From Ureibacillus thermosphaericus (GTDB lineage Bacteria > Bacillota > Bacilli > Bacillales_A > Planococcaceae): a stretch of 64,000 bases of DNA. Made by a program: the position numbers and the translations under genes. Of this stretch, positions 29,149-38,723 are shown one piece after another (within the stretch, counting starts at the first letter, position 1; the number at the start of each line of letters is the position of its first letter). The DNA is taken from positions 1-64,000 of the forward strand of contig NZ_JAAXPW010000008.1 of the NCBI RefSeq assembly GCF_012396605.1. The letters run 5' to 3'. The notes under the pieces are model-generated. The model made no database searches. It was not told the DNA's origin and was given only the letters and a program-made list of their open reading frames with translations.

Positions 29149-31042
29149 AACTATTATTTTCGCTATAGTACACATCACCGTATTTATTTTCAACGATGGT
29201 TTTGACGATTTCAATTTTTGAATTGTTTAATGCTTGCACATTATAGCGATATTTGTCATTGCGAATAATGCTATTTTCTACATAGATTTTTGATTGATTT
29301 TGCGCATGTAAATCTGAATGCGCTCCATCTGTTAATTGCACACTCATGAGCTCTAATATGGATTCGTAATCAATCCAAATTTGAGCTTGTAAATGTTTCG
29401 AAATAAAACTTTCTTGAATATACACTTCACTGTGGTTTTGAATAAATAAAGCATTTCGTTTCCCTTGATAAATCTCAGAATTATTCAATATAACGGAACT
29501 ATCATTGACAACAATTTGAGCTAAATCATGTTGGAAGATTTGACTATGATAGAAAAAGAAGTTTGAATCTTTCAAAACCTTTACTCCATAGGATTTTCCA
29601 TTATATATTTGGCAATGTTCGAATTTTGCAGTGGAATGATCATTTATTTCAATTTGTACATTCATACTATTATGAAACTTCGTGTGAATTGCGTAAATCT
29701 CACAACGATGTAACAGAAATATACTTTTACCACGTTGAAAATCCGAATTGCTTAAATAAATTTTTACCTTTGATTTACATGCAATATGGGGCATTTGGTT
29801 GTAATAAAAGTTGCACCCGTCTACTTCCACCAATGAATTTGTCACTGCCAATATTCCGTTTCCGTTATTTTCTGAAATTTCACAGCGGTATACTCTCATG
29901 ATTCCGCGATCAACATTAATAGCGGAATTGTTGTTTTGCGTAATTTGACATTGGAGGAGCATACACTCAGATTTTTTTTCTACATATATTCCAACGTGTC
30001 GGCCATTTACAATTAAACAATCTTTCATAGAACAAAACGACTTTTCGGTGATTGCCACTTGAGCGGATAAATGATCTTTAATAACCGTTTCATTACAATT
30101 GACTATAGATTCTTTACTTATTAATAATCCATTTTCATGTCCTGAATGAATTTCACAACGCTCAATTTGCATTTTAGATTTTTTTCTTGCTTGAACATTG
30201 ATATTATGATGATTTGAAATCTCACAATGGGATAGTGTTCCATCACTATTTTGCAAGATGACACCGCATTCATTTCCATGTTGAATTGTGCATTGCTTTC
30301 CATTCAATACACTATTGTCAACAAAGAGTTGAGTAGCATTATGGGAGTAAAGAATGGTTGAATGTAAAAAAACATCTGAAGCTTCTTCGACTACAATTCC
30401 AAATCCTTCACCACGTTCAATTGAACTATTAAAATCCATGTATGTTGATCTTTCCACTGAAATTTGTCTTTCTGCGTGATGGTGCAAATGGCATTTCTTT
30501 GTTTGCATAAAAGATTGATCTGTGATCCAAAATCCTTTCAAAGCATTTGAACATTCACATGATTCTAAAAAAGCTTTTGAGTTTTTTGCAAAAAGCTGCA
30601 TTTTTCCATTATGATGAAACTTGCAGTTGATAAATACACCATTACTATTATTTAGGAGTGCGATTCCTACTTCTTTTGCTTTTCTAAAATTGCTATTAAC
30701 ACCTTTTAAATATCCTCCGTTTACTGTAATGAGTACATCCACATTTCCTTCGATGATGCAGTGTTCAAAAATCGCTTCACCCTCAACATATAATTGGGCA
30801 GTCGGTGAAACTTTCATTTTTTTAAACGTAATACGAACGTTCTTGGGAATGATAAACATTCCTTCAATAACGGTTTGACCATTCCCATCACCAATGAGTG
30901 TCATATCTTTTTCAAATTGAATTGATTCTTTATATTTTTTAGGTAACAGCTGTACTGCTTCACCGTTACTCGCTTTAGCTAATGCACCTTTTAGTGTTTT
31001 ATATTTTGAAAACATCAAATTGTAAAACAAACGAATTACCAT
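29126..31042 (-). CDS. Large right-handed beta-helix repeat protein
   Basis: A 638-residue protein made almost wholly of ~22-24-residue repeats of the type 'hxxCxIxxNxxxGIxVxxxSxhxhxxC', e.g. VNGGYLKGVNSNFRK, INHHNINVQARKKSKMQI, LVEVDGCNFYYNQMPHIACK. About 20 or more rungs can be counted. This is the pectate-lyase-like parallel beta-helix (NosD/Beta_helix type). There is no secretion signal, so it seems cytosolic or spore-associated. The first 50 residues form a cap. No catalytic site is recognizable. It is monocistronic, with a strong RBS (GGAGGGGTTAA). Confidence 0.8.
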   Translation of the reverse strand: MVIRLFYNLMFSKYKTLKGALAKASNGEAVQLLPKKYKESIQFEKDMTLIGDGNGQTVIEGMFIIPKNVRITFKKMKVSPTAQLYVEGEAIFEHCIIEGNVDVLITVNGGYLKGVNSNFRKAKEVGIALLNNSNGVFINCKFHHNGKMQLFAKNSKAFLESCECSNALKGFWITDQSFMQTKKCHLHHHAERQISVERSTYMDFNSSIERGEGFGIVVEEASDVFLHSTILYSHNATQLFVDNSVLNGKQCTIQHGNECGVILQNSDGTLSHCEISNHHNINVQARKKSKMQIERCEIHSGHENGLLISKESIVNCNETVIKDHLSAQVAITEKSFCSMKDCLIVNGRHVGIYVEKKSECMLLQCQITQNNNSAINVDRGIMRVYRCEISENNGNGILAVTNSLVEVDGCNFYYNQMPHIACKSKVKIYLSNSDFQRGKSIFLLHRCEIYAIHTKFHNSMNVQIEINDHSTAKFEHCQIYNGKSYGVKVLKDSNFFFYHSQIFQHDLAQIVVNDSSVILNNSEIYQGKRNALFIQNHSEVYIQESFISKHLQAQIWIDYESILELMSVQLTDGAHSDLHAQNQSKIYVENSIIRNDKYRYNVQALNNSKIEIVKTIVENKYGDVYYSENNSSINNSDY

Positions 31043-31374
31043 TTAACCCCTCCTAAAAACTTACATATAACTATTCTCACTAAAAAATTGGAATTCTAAT
31101 CCTTTTTTAATGAAACTAAGTAAAAAAATGATGTCGTTATAAGGGGTCTTCGTTAAAATGGTATAAGGATTTAATTCCTTCTTCAGTAAGGACAGAGGAG
31201 TAAAGTGGTCATTTCCTTGAATAAGTGTATAAAAGCCATTTGGGGTTGTGGTGAGAAGTATTGAAATTTAAGTCATAATGGTGAGTACGCTTCATTTTAT
31301 GAAATGTTAAATTTTTATATTAAAGGTTTTCTCAAATAAGGACGCAATGAAAATTAAAGAAGGGAAGAAAATAC
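31043..31374. other. Intergenic region, nothing recognized
   Basis: 332 bases between divergent genes. It must hold both promoters. I see no long repeat, RNA family or convincing ORF. Confidence 0.5.
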
Positions 31375-31929
31375 ATGAGAAGCAGGTTTACAAGGGCGGT
31401 ATTATTTGCAGCATTAATCATAATTCTGGCCTTTTTGTTCCAACAGATTACAATTCAATTTTCAGGTGAAGGGTTTGACACGCCGCAAGAAGCATTGCCA
31501 AAAGATGCAGAGTATGAGTGGATTGAAGGGCCGAAAACAGAAAAAGAACATCGATATTTCTTTTTGTCCAATGGAAACTATTTTGGTACGGGTGTAGCAA
31601 AGAAAAATTTGAAAGGATGGTCAAGCGGTAACGGTGTATACGCAAAGCTGCCAAAGCGTTTAAATGAAAATGAAATCACTTCCGCTCATTCTGATGGAAA
31701 AATTCTATATGGATTAATAAATAAAGAAGGACAAGTAGAAGTGATCGTAAATGGTGAAAAAGCAACATTGCTCAATCTTTCAACATTACCAAAAGAAACA
31801 ATTGATTTATATAAGGTAAATGATTATTTCATTTGGTATGTTGATTTGGAAAAACTCCAAGATTCCGAACATTTTCATATAGTAGTCAAAAATGATAAAG
31901 ATGAAATCTTAAGTGAATTATCAATATAA
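31375..31929 (+). CDS. Hypothetical membrane-anchored protein
   Basis: A 184-residue protein with one N-terminal membrane span (about residues 8-25, AVLFAALIIILAFLF) and an extracellular, beta-rich remainder. No family is recognized. The sequence has a run of paired aromatic and charged strands (YEWIEGPKTEKEHRYFFLSNGNYFG) reminiscent of small WD- or OB-like modules, but this is impressionistic. It lies alone upstream of acnA. Confidence 0.6.
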   Translation: MRSRFTRAVLFAALIIILAFLFQQITIQFSGEGFDTPQEALPKDAEYEWIEGPKTEKEHRYFFLSNGNYFGTGVAKKNLKGWSSGNGVYAKLPKRLNENEITSAHSDGKILYGLINKEGQVEVIVNGEKATLLNLSTLPKETIDLYKVNDYFIWYVDLEKLQDSEHFHIVVKNDKDEILSELSI

Positions 31930-32232
31930 TAACTGACTAGAAATAGGGAATAATTAATAGAAAATCTCTCTTTAATTTTTTTATTGTTAAGTATAAACTA
32001 TAATTAGCATTATCCAAAATATTCATAGAATTCATGAATGTAGCATTTTTATACACATCGTTGAATTCTTGAATCTTTTGGAATAAAATTTAATTGCCCA
32101 AATGGGTCATAAAAATCTCTAATGACAAAACATAATTTTAATGTAATTTACTTATGAAGATAAGTGAGTTATGATTGGTCATGGAGAAAAGAACTAGCAA
32201 GCCTTTTCAAAATTTATATAGGGGGATTACAT
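31930..32232 (+). promoter_or_regulatory. acnA upstream region with two dyads
   Basis: A 303-base stretch without a gene. ATAATTAGCATTAT at 32000-32013 resembles the CcpC dyad (ATAA-N7-TTAT) that controls aconitase in B. subtilis, with one base less spacing. ACTTAT-GAAG-ATAAGT at 32150-32165 is a perfect inverted repeat in the probable 5' leader. Both are candidates only. Confidence 0.35.
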
Positions 32233-34944
32233 ATGACAAAGAGCAACTTACACAACAGTCGTGCTTCTTTTGAGTTAAATGGTAAAACGTATTATTATTA
32301 CCGTTTAGCTGCTTTAGAAGAAGCAGGCATTGCAAAAGTTTCACGCCTACCTTATTCAATCAAAGTATTATTAGAATCTGTTCTACGTCAATATGATGAC
32401 TATGTAATCAAAGAAGAACACGTAAATAATCTTGCAAAATGGGCAGAAGGTGCAGATCCAGAAGGAGAAGTACCATTCAAACCTTCTCGCGTAGTTCTAC
32501 AAGACTTCACTGGAGTACCAGTAGTAGTAGACTTAGCTTCTTTACGTTCTGCTATGAAAGAATTAGGTGGAGACCCATCAAAAATCAATCCAGAAATTCC
32601 TGTTGACCTTGTAATTGACCACTCTGTACAAGTTGACAAATACGGTTCTCCAACTGCTTTACAAGCAAACATGGATTTAGAATTTGAACGCAATGCTGAA
32701 CGTTACAAATTCTTAAAATGGGCTCAAACTGCATTCGATAACTTCCGTGCTGTACCACCTGCAACTGGTATCGTACACCAAGTAAACTTAGAGTATTTAG
32801 CACCAGTTATTCACGTTAAAGAAAATGAAGATGGCACATTCGAAGCATTCCCAGATTCAGTAGTTGGTACTGACTCCCACACTACAATGATTAACGGTCT
32901 TGGCGTTCTTGGTTGGGGTGTTGGTGGTATCGAAGCTGAAGCTGGTATGCTTGGTCAACCATCTTACTTCACAATTCCAGAAGTTATCGGTGTTAAATTA
33001 ACTGGTAAACTTCCAAACGGTGCTACTGCAACGGACTTAGCATTAAAAGTAACTCAAGTATTACGTAAACGCGGTGTAGTTGGTAAATTCGTTGAGTTCT
33101 TCGGTCCAGGTGTAGCTACATTGCCACTTGCAGACCGTGCAACAATTTCTAACATGGCTCCAGAATATGGTGCAACTTGCGGTTTCTTCGCAATTGACAA
33201 TGAATCACTAAACTACATGCGTTTAACTGGACGCGATGAAGAACACGTTCAAGTTGTTGAAAAATACTTAAAAGAAAATGATATGTTCTTTGATCCAAAC
33301 TTCGATCCAGTTTACACAGACGTATTAGAAATCAAATTAGACGAAATCGAACCAAACCTTTCTGGTCCAAAACGTCCACAAGACTTAATCCCGCTTTCTG
33401 AAATGAAAAAACGTTATCGTGAAGCGGTTGTAGCTCCAATGGGCGTACAAGGTTTCGGCTTAACAGAAGATGAATTTGCTAAAACTTCAACAATTAAATT
33501 TGAAGATGGCGAAGAATTAGAAATGCCTACAGGTGCTGTAGCAATTGCTGCCATCACATCTTGTACAAATACATCAAACCCTTACGTATTAATCGCTGCA
33601 GGTCTTGTTGCGAAAAAAGCGGTTGAACTTGGTATTAAACCACCAAGATGGGTAAAAACATCTTTAGCACCTGGTTCTAAAGTTGTAACAGGTTACTTAA
33701 AAGATTCTGGTTTACAAGATTACCTTGACCAAATCGGATTCAACACTGTAGGTTACGGATGTACAACATGTATCGGTAACTCTGGTCCATTACTTCCAGA
33801 AATCGAAGAAGCAATTAAATCAAAAGACTTATTTGTAACATCTGTTCTTTCTGGTAACCGTAACTTCGAAGGTCGTGTTCATCCATTAGTAAAAGCTAAC
33901 TACTTAGCATCACCACCACTTGTTGTTGCTTATGCTTTAGCTGGTACTGTAGATATCGACCTACAAAAAGATCCAATTGCGAAAGACAAAGATGGTAAAG
34001 ATGTTTACTTCAACGACATCTGGCCATCATCTGAAGAAGTATACGGCATCTTAAATAAAGTCGTTACACCTGAATTATTCAAGAAAGAATACGAAACAGT
34101 ATTCACTGCAAACGAAAAATGGAATGCAATTGAAACATCAACTGAGTCTCTATACACATTTGATGAAAATTCAACTTATATCCAAAACCCACCATTCTTC
34201 CAAGGTTTATCTAAAGAACCAGCTCCAATTCAAGAGCTTAAAGGCTTACGCGTAATTGCGAAGTTTGGTGACTCTATTACAACTGACCACATTTCACCAG
34301 CTGGTGCAATTGGTAAAGATACACCTGCAGGTAAATACTTACAAGAAAAAGGTGTAGCAATTCGTGACTTCAACTCTTACGGTTCACGCCGTGGTAACCA
34401 TGAAGTCATGATGCGTGGTACATTTGCAAACATTCGTATCCGCAACCAAGTAGCACCTGGTACAGAAGGTGGATTCACAACTTACTGGCCAACAGGCGAA
34501 GTTGAATACATTTATGATGCAGCAATGAAATATCAAGAACAAGGTACTGGCTTAGTAGTTCTTGCTGGCAACGATTACGGTATGGGATCTAGCCGTGACT
34601 GGGCTGCAAAAGGTACTTACTTATTAGGTATCAAAACAGTTATCGCACAAAGCTATGAACGTATCCACCGTTCTAACCTAGTAATGATGGGTGTATTACC
34701 ACTTCAATTCATGCCAGGTGAAAACGCAGATACTCTTGGCTTAACAGGTAGAGAAGAGATCTCTGTAAATATCACTGACGATGTAAAACCTCGTCAAATT
34801 TTATCAGTAACTGCTAAATCTGAAGACGGAACAGTGAAAGAATTCCAAGCTTTAGCTCGTTTCGACTCAGAAGTAGAAGTAGACTACTACCGTCATGGCG
34901 GTATCCTACAGATGGTATTAAGAAATAAATTGGCTGGTAAATAA
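32233..34944 (+). CDS. acnA: Aconitate hydratase (aconitase)
   Basis: A 903-residue [4Fe-4S] aconitase interconverting citrate and isocitrate; orthologue of B. subtilis CitB, which also binds iron-responsive-element-like mRNA. Cluster cysteines are visible in [11 protein letters not shown] (near residue 440) and [13 protein letters not shown] (near 507-519). Substrate residues include [21 protein letters not shown] near 207 and [10 protein letters not shown] near 775. ATG 32233 follows AGGGGGATTACAT; a longer ORF has no RBS. Codon use is strikingly biased (GGT, CGT, CCA, AAC), typical of very high expression and unlike its neighbours. Confidence 0.97.
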   Translation: MTKSNLHNSRASFELNGKTYYYYRLAALEEAGIAKVSRLPYSIKVLLESVLRQYDDYVIKEEHVNNLAKWAEGADPEGEVPFKPSRVVLQDFTGVPVVVDLASLRSAMKELGGDPSKINPEIPVDLVIDHSVQVDKYGSPTALQANMDLEFERNAERYKFLKWAQTAFDNFRAVPPATGIVHQVNLEYLAPVIHVKENEDGTFEAFPDSVVGTDSHTTMINGLGVLGWGVGGIEAEAGMLGQPSYFTIPEVIGVKLTGKLPNGATATDLALKVTQVLRKRGVVGKFVEFFGPGVATLPLADRATISNMAPEYGATCGFFAIDNESLNYMRLTGRDEEHVQVVEKYLKENDMFFDPNFDPVYTDVLEIKLDEIEPNLSGPKRPQDLIPLSEMKKRYREAVVAPMGVQGFGLTEDEFAKTSTIKFEDGEELEMPTGAVAIAAITSCTNTSNPYVLIAAGLVAKKAVELGIKPPRWVKTSLAPGSKVVTGYLKDSGLQDYLDQIGFNTVGYGCTTCIGNSGPLLPEIEEAIKSKDLFVTSVLSGNRNFEGRVHPLVKANYLASPPLVVAYALAGTVDIDLQKDPIAKDKDGKDVYFNDIWPSSEEVYGILNKVVTPELFKKEYETVFTANEKWNAIETSTESLYTFDENSTYIQNPPFFQGLSKEPAPIQELKGLRVIAKFGDSITTDHISPAGAIGKDTPAGKYLQEKGVAIRDFNSYGSRRGNHEVMMRGTFANIRIRNQVAPGTEGGFTTYWPTGEVEYIYDAAMKYQEQGTGLVVLAGNDYGMGSSRDWAAKGTYLLGIKTVIAQSYERIHRSNLVMMGVLPLQFMPGENADTLGLTGREEISVNITDDVKPRQILSVTAKSEDGTVKEFQALARFDSEVEVDYYRHGGILQMVLRNKLAGK

Positions 34945-34957
34945 TTTCTAGCTTAGT

Positions 34958-34988
34958 AAGCAGGTTGACTTGTTCAACCTGCTTTTTT
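34958..34988 (+). terminator. Terminator of acnA
   Basis: AAGCAGGTTGA/TCAACCTGCTT stem with a five-base loop followed by T's. Confidence 0.92.
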
Positions 34989-34990
34989 AA

Positions 34991-35302
34991 TTGACTGTTG
35001 GAGAAAGATGCTTTGGCAAATATGTTGTTAAATTCGACTATTATCGCGAAACGTTTGACTATTAATTACTTCACTTTGACTAATATCTTAACTTTCAGCA
35101 TTTAATTTCAATTAATTGGCTATTAAGTTCATCATGTTGACTATTATTTATAGCAGTTTGACTATTATGAGATTGATTTTGACTATTATCCAATATTTCT
35201 GAAACTGTTTTTTTACAGTTGGCAATTATGTTCACAGTTTTGACTATTATCTTTCGTAGAGTGACTATTATGGAGCAAAGGTTGACTAATATCTTAACTC
35301 AG
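34991..35302. repeat. 21-bp-period array of TTGACTATTAT cores
   Basis: A non-coding array right after the acnA terminator. The 11-base core TTGACTATTAT, exact or with one to three changes, starts at about 34991, 35013, 35033, 35055, 35076, 35116, 35137, 35158, 35179, 35219, 35240, 35261 and 35282. Spacing is 20-22 bases, or twice that where a unit has decayed (near 35094 and 35199). The ~10 bases between cores are not conserved. No ORF with an RBS is present. The function is unknown. Confidence 0.85.
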
Positions 35303-35365
35303 AAATAGAAGTAGATAAGTAGGAAAATCACGTCTAAAAAGAGAAGGGGAGGGGTTTTTCAACAA

Positions 35366-35403
35366 AAAATCATCCAACTACTTCATCGTAGTTGGATGAT
35401 TAG
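35366..35403 (-). terminator. Terminator of ddh
   Basis: ATCATCCAACTAC and complement around TTCATC; read leftward it ends in TTTTTTG. Confidence 0.9.
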
Positions 35404-35429
35404 AGATTAAAAATTTGGTTATCGTAGAA

Positions 35430-36410
35430 TTATAATAGTTCTTTTCTTAAATCTTCTGGAGATTTAGGAGATAGTAAGCCAAATGGAATATCAAACACTG
35501 TTTTAGCACCTTTATCTCCATTTTGACTTAATCGATATGCAGCACGTGCATAAGCTACCAGAGCGCTAGAAGTAAACATCGGATTGCTTTCAAGATTCAA
35601 ACTAAATTCAATAATTTGTTTATGACCTTCGTCGCTTTTACCGCTTCGAATAACAAATCCACCATGAGGCATTCCGCTATGATTCTGCTTTAATTCTTCT
35701 TCAGAAATAAAGTGTACAGTTGTATCATATTCATCAAAATAATTTGGCATTGTTTTGATTTCATGCTCTACTTTTGCAGGATCTGCTCCTTCTTCTAATA
35801 CGACAAAACATTCTCGAGCATGTTTTTCACGTGTTGAAAGTTCAGGATTTTCACCACTGCGCACACGATTTACCGCTTCATCAATAGGAATTGTATATTG
35901 TACAGCATTTTTTACACCTTGAATTCGGCGGATTGCATCAGAATGCCCTTGGCTTACACCTTTTCCCCAGAACGTATATGTATTTCCTACAGGTAATACA
36001 ACTTCACCGAGAAGGCGATTTAAAGAGAATAATCCTGGGTCCCAACCAACTGAAATAATTGCAACTTTTCCGGATTGTTCAGCTGCAGCATTGACAGCAT
36101 CAAAATAATCAGGAATACGTGCGTGTGTGTCAAAACTATCAATTGTATTAAAATATTGAGCAAAATATGGTCCCTGTTCTGGCAAATCTGTTGCAGAACC
36201 ACCACATAATATCATCACATCGATTTCATCTTTATAAGATTGTGCATCGTCCACATGAAGAACTTTCACATTTGATTTAACAGCCACTGTTTTTGGATCT
36301 CGGCGCGTAAACACCGCCACTAATTCCATATCTGGATTTTGTTGAATCGCCGCTTCTACTCCCCGACCTAAATTTCCGTAACCAACAATCCCAATTCTAA
36401 TTTTACTCAT
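35430..36410 (-). CDS. ddh: meso-Diaminopimelate D-dehydrogenase
   Basis: A 326-residue NADPH-dependent enzyme that makes meso-diaminopimelate in one step from tetrahydrodipicolinate, for lysine and peptidoglycan. The Rossmann loop GIVGYGNLGRGVE is at residues 7-19. FTRRDP near 35 contacts NADPH, CGGSATD near 70 and SVGWDPGLFSLNRLL near 121-135 are the substrate-site motifs, and GKGVSQGHSDAIR near 149 is diagnostic. The enzyme is rare in Bacillaceae but typical of Lysinibacillus-like organisms. RBS TTAGGAGG. Confidence 0.95.
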   Translation of the reverse strand: MSKIRIGIVGYGNLGRGVEAAIQQNPDMELVAVFTRRDPKTVAVKSNVKVLHVDDAQSYKDEIDVMILCGGSATDLPEQGPYFAQYFNTIDSFDTHARIPDYFDAVNAAAEQSGKVAIISVGWDPGLFSLNRLLGEVVLPVGNTYTFWGKGVSQGHSDAIRRIQGVKNAVQYTIPIDEAVNRVRSGENPELSTREKHARECFVVLEEGADPAKVEHEIKTMPNYFDEYDTTVHFISEEELKQNHSGMPHGGFVIRSGKSDEGHKQIIEFSLNLESNPMFTSSALVAYARAAYRLSQNGDKGAKTVFDIPFGLLSPKSPEDLRKELL

Positions 36411-36688
36411 AACTTCTCCTACCTCCTAAAACAACAAAAAATCTATTTTTTATATTACCTCTTTGAACATCATTGTACAATAAATTTTTATACAATTCTT
36501 TGCATGAATAATAATCTTATCATTATTGTAATAAAACTATTAAGAAATAATCATTAGGTTTATATAATATTATTATGTATACTAAAATGTAATTATAAAA
36601 TTAAAATATGTATTTAGTTTGTTCACAATCATGATTTTGATATACTGGTAGTGTATGACATCAATAGATGTAAATAGGAGGATTTAAA
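36411..36688. other. AT-rich divergent promoter region
   Basis: 278 bases, very AT-rich, between ddh and the rightward Tim44-like gene. Only promoters are expected; I see no other structure. Confidence 0.5.
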
Positions 36689-37159
36689 ATGAAAAAACTT
36701 TCAGCCATTGTACTTGCATTTGCATTAGTTTTCTCTAATGTTGGTACAGTTGTATTTCACGATGGTGGGGACATCACTGTTGAAGCCAAATCTTACAAAT
36801 CAGGCAAAAAAGGTTTTAGCGGCAATAATGGTGCAACAAAAAACCGCATGACAAATGATGATGCTAGTACAAATGGTAGCGTTAACAAAGCAACAACAAA
36901 TAAAAACGACAATAATACAGCTTCTTCCACGAAAAAGGGTGGTTTTTCTTCCGGTGGATTAATGAAAGGTCTTATGATCGGTGGACTTGCTGGATTATTG
37001 TTTGGAAGCCTATTTGCTGACATGGGATTACTAGGAAATCTCTTAGGCTTAGTTATTAATCTCGGTGCCATTTTATTGATTGCATATTTAATCATTAAAA
37101 TTTATTTCATGATTAAACGAAAAAGTGAAAAAGAGGTTACGGAAAATTGGAGAAGATAA
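36689..37159 (+). CDS. Exported/membrane protein with Tim44-like N-terminal features
   Basis: A 156-residue protein with a signal sequence (residues 1-25), a low-complexity Asn/Thr/Lys/Gly linker (30-85), a glycine-rich segment GGLMKGLMIGGLAGLLFGSLF and a hydrophobic span near 115-145 before a basic tail. This arrangement is seen in bacterial 'Tim44-like' proteins. No enzymatic motif is present. RBS AGGAGGATTTAAA. It overlaps the next gene by 13 bases, so the two are coupled. Confidence 0.6.
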   Translation: MKKLSAIVLAFALVFSNVGTVVFHDGGDITVEAKSYKSGKKGFSGNNGATKNRMTNDDASTNGSVNKATTNKNDNNTASSTKKGGFSSGGLMKGLMIGGLAGLLFGSLFADMGLLGNLLGLVINLGAILLIAYLIIKIYFMIKRKSEKEVTENWRR

Positions 37160-37440
37160 CGTTATCTGAACAAGAGATCATTGATGCCGTTTGTCTATTC
37201 CACGCTAAATTTAAACATGTCAATCCAGAAGATGTGGAAGTAGAGTTGATGTATGATGATGCTAGTGGTTTTACAGCTGAAGCGTATGTAAACGGCGAAA
37301 TGGAACCTTATAACACTGTTAATTTCATTACAGCAATTCGACTTTACATTGAGGAACAATTGCATCGAGATGCAATGGCAGCCCGAATTGTTTTAGATCT
37401 TCACGATGAAGAAGGAATTATTGCAAATATTGAATGGTAA
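37147..37440 (+). CDS. DUF2653 (YxcD-like) small protein
   Basis: A 97-residue acidic cytosolic protein of the DUF2653/YxcD type, with conserved IDAVCLFHAKFKHVNPEDVEVEL and EEGIIANIEW ends. It begins at TTG inside the preceding gene, with GAGG 10 bases upstream, pointing to translational coupling and a joint role with the membrane protein. Function unknown. Confidence 0.7.
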   Translation: MEKITLSEQEIIDAVCLFHAKFKHVNPEDVEVELMYDDASGFTAEAYVNGEMEPYNTVNFITAIRLYIEEQLHRDAMAARIVLDLHDEEGIIANIEW

Positions 37441-37442
37441 AG

Positions 37443-37482
37443 AAGAAGGCGTCTTGAGAGATTTTTCAAGACGCCTTCTTTT
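37443..37482 (+). terminator. Terminator after the DUF2653 gene
   Basis: A 15-bp stem AAGAAGGCGTCTTGA/TCAAGACGCCTTCTT followed by TT. A second hairpin, GCCTGTCC/GGACAGGC at 37545-37575, follows without a good T-run. Confidence 0.85.
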
Positions 37483-37700
37483 CATAAGTCGCTTTCTCCA
37501 TTACTCCAAATATATTGGAATGCAAATTGACTTATAAGCAGTAAGCCTGTCCAAAAGTACAATTGTCGGACAGGCCCTTTCAATTTCATGTCGCCAACTA
37601 AAAATCCGTATTTTATTAATTTTCATAAAAATCAACTATTTTGTTTTCATTTGTTTTATGTTATGTTCAAAAAGAGATTTGAAATGAAAGTGGGATTCAT

Positions 37701-38279
37701 ATGACAATGGATGCTAGAAAAGTGTATAACGGAATTGTTTTACTAACAGGATATCTCCAACGATTATATGTATTTGAAAATATTCACCATGAATTAAACC
37801 TTCCTCATGATTCAGAACGAATTCAAAAGGTGAAGGAATTATTTGATGATACCCTTGCAATGTTACCTATTTTTGAACAAGCAAAAGAACTCGCTCCAAC
37901 CCAAGTTAATAAGTTAAAATCTGTAACTAATGAAGTAGAGAGTTTAATGGCAAGTTATTTTAAAGATGAACCTGTCTCGTTTCAAGAAAAGTTGGCTTAT
38001 GTTGGGTCAAGCCTTTATGCTGAACAACATGTAAATTTAGGAATCATCCGCCTTGGTAAAGTATTTCAGGTGGAAGTGAATAGAGATTTCGAAATGCGTA
38101 CGAAGTTTTATGAAGAGCGAACTAAATTCATTGATACGATTGTTTCTTTAATTAAGAAAAATCAACAAATTGAAGATAAAGCGATGGAAATCATTGAATC
38201 TTGGTATACAAATGTCAAAAACAATAAAGAAAATATTCTCAATGATCTCAAATTGATCAGTACATTAATTGGTTTTTAA
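37701..38279 (+). CDS. Hypothetical helical cytosolic protein
   Basis: A 192-residue soluble, mostly helical protein. I do not recognize its family. It has no membrane segment, signal or cysteine motif; heptad-like helices run through residues 25-60 and 145-185. It lies just upstream of the truncated thioesterase gene, with a terminator between. Confidence 0.6.
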   Translation: MTMDARKVYNGIVLLTGYLQRLYVFENIHHELNLPHDSERIQKVKELFDDTLAMLPIFEQAKELAPTQVNKLKSVTNEVESLMASYFKDEPVSFQEKLAYVGSSLYAEQHVNLGIIRLGKVFQVEVNRDFEMRTKFYEERTKFIDTIVSLIKKNQQIEDKAMEIIESWYTNVKNNKENILNDLKLISTLIGF

Positions 38280-38282
38280 GAC

Positions 38283-38326
38283 AAAAACTGATGGAAGGAT
38301 ATAGTCCATTCACATCAGTTTTTTCA
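38283..38326 (+). terminator. Terminator
   Basis: AAAACTGATG/CATCAGTTTT stem with a 19-base loop and T-run. Confidence 0.8.
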
Positions 38327-38549
38327 TTTTAATATAATATTTAATTATCCAGAGGCTGCCAATATATCGCATTAGAAGCTTTATATTCATCGTATCTCAC
38401 TATCCAATTTTTGTAGAGTAGGCAAATCGTATAAGTATCAGTATTATTTCCAAAAAACTCCCCAAATATAGATGGAAAAAATTGATATATCTCGCATCTC
38501 TCATTTGCACGATTATTTCATTGAGGTATACTGTTTTAGAGGTGATATC

Positions 38550-38675
38550 ATGTTTTTCAGCGAAAAAGAAGTAGAAATCCGCTATGCCGACACCGATCAA
38601 ATGGGGGTTGTCTACCACGCAAACTACCTTATTTGGATGGATATCAAACAGGAAGCTAGATATATCAAGGGGTAG
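38550..38675 (+). pseudogene. yneP: Acyl-CoA thioesterase (YneP-type) truncated by prophage insertion
   Basis: Only 41 codons remain of a hotdog-fold 4HBT thioesterase that is normally about 130-140 residues. The N-terminal core EVEIRYADTDQMGVVYHANYLIWM, including the catalytic Asp of the RYADTDQMG motif, is intact; the last residues (DIKQEARYIKG) no longer fit the family, and a stop follows. In B. subtilis yneP lies directly after citB (acnA), so this is the native copy. RBS GAGGTGATATC is intact. The rest presumably lies beyond the prophage's right end. Confidence 0.85.
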
Positions 38676-38723
38676 GGGAGTGTTATAAAGAATTGTACCC
38701 CAAATTTTACCCCAAAAAATATG
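38640..38723. mobile_element. Left prophage attachment region (attL)
   Basis: The host-prophage junction lies at or just after the WM codons of the thioesterase gene (about 38,635-38,660). Between it and the integrase stop are two copies of TACCCCAAA-like sequence (38,695 and 38,708) that could be integrase arm sites. The core cannot be defined because the right junction is outside the window. Confidence 0.6.

Noticed and set aside
30121-30303. Small ORFs on either strand within the beta-helix gene
   Set aside because: They lie in other frames of a well-supported repeat protein and lack ribosome sites.
34991-35302. CRISPR array
   Set aside because: The conserved unit is only 11 bases with ~10-base variable parts, and no cas gene is in the window. 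It is a degenerate periodic repeat.
38472-38675. Longer thioesterase start upstream of 38550
   Set aside because: The extra residues do not fit the family, and GAGGTGATATC sits right before ATG 38550.
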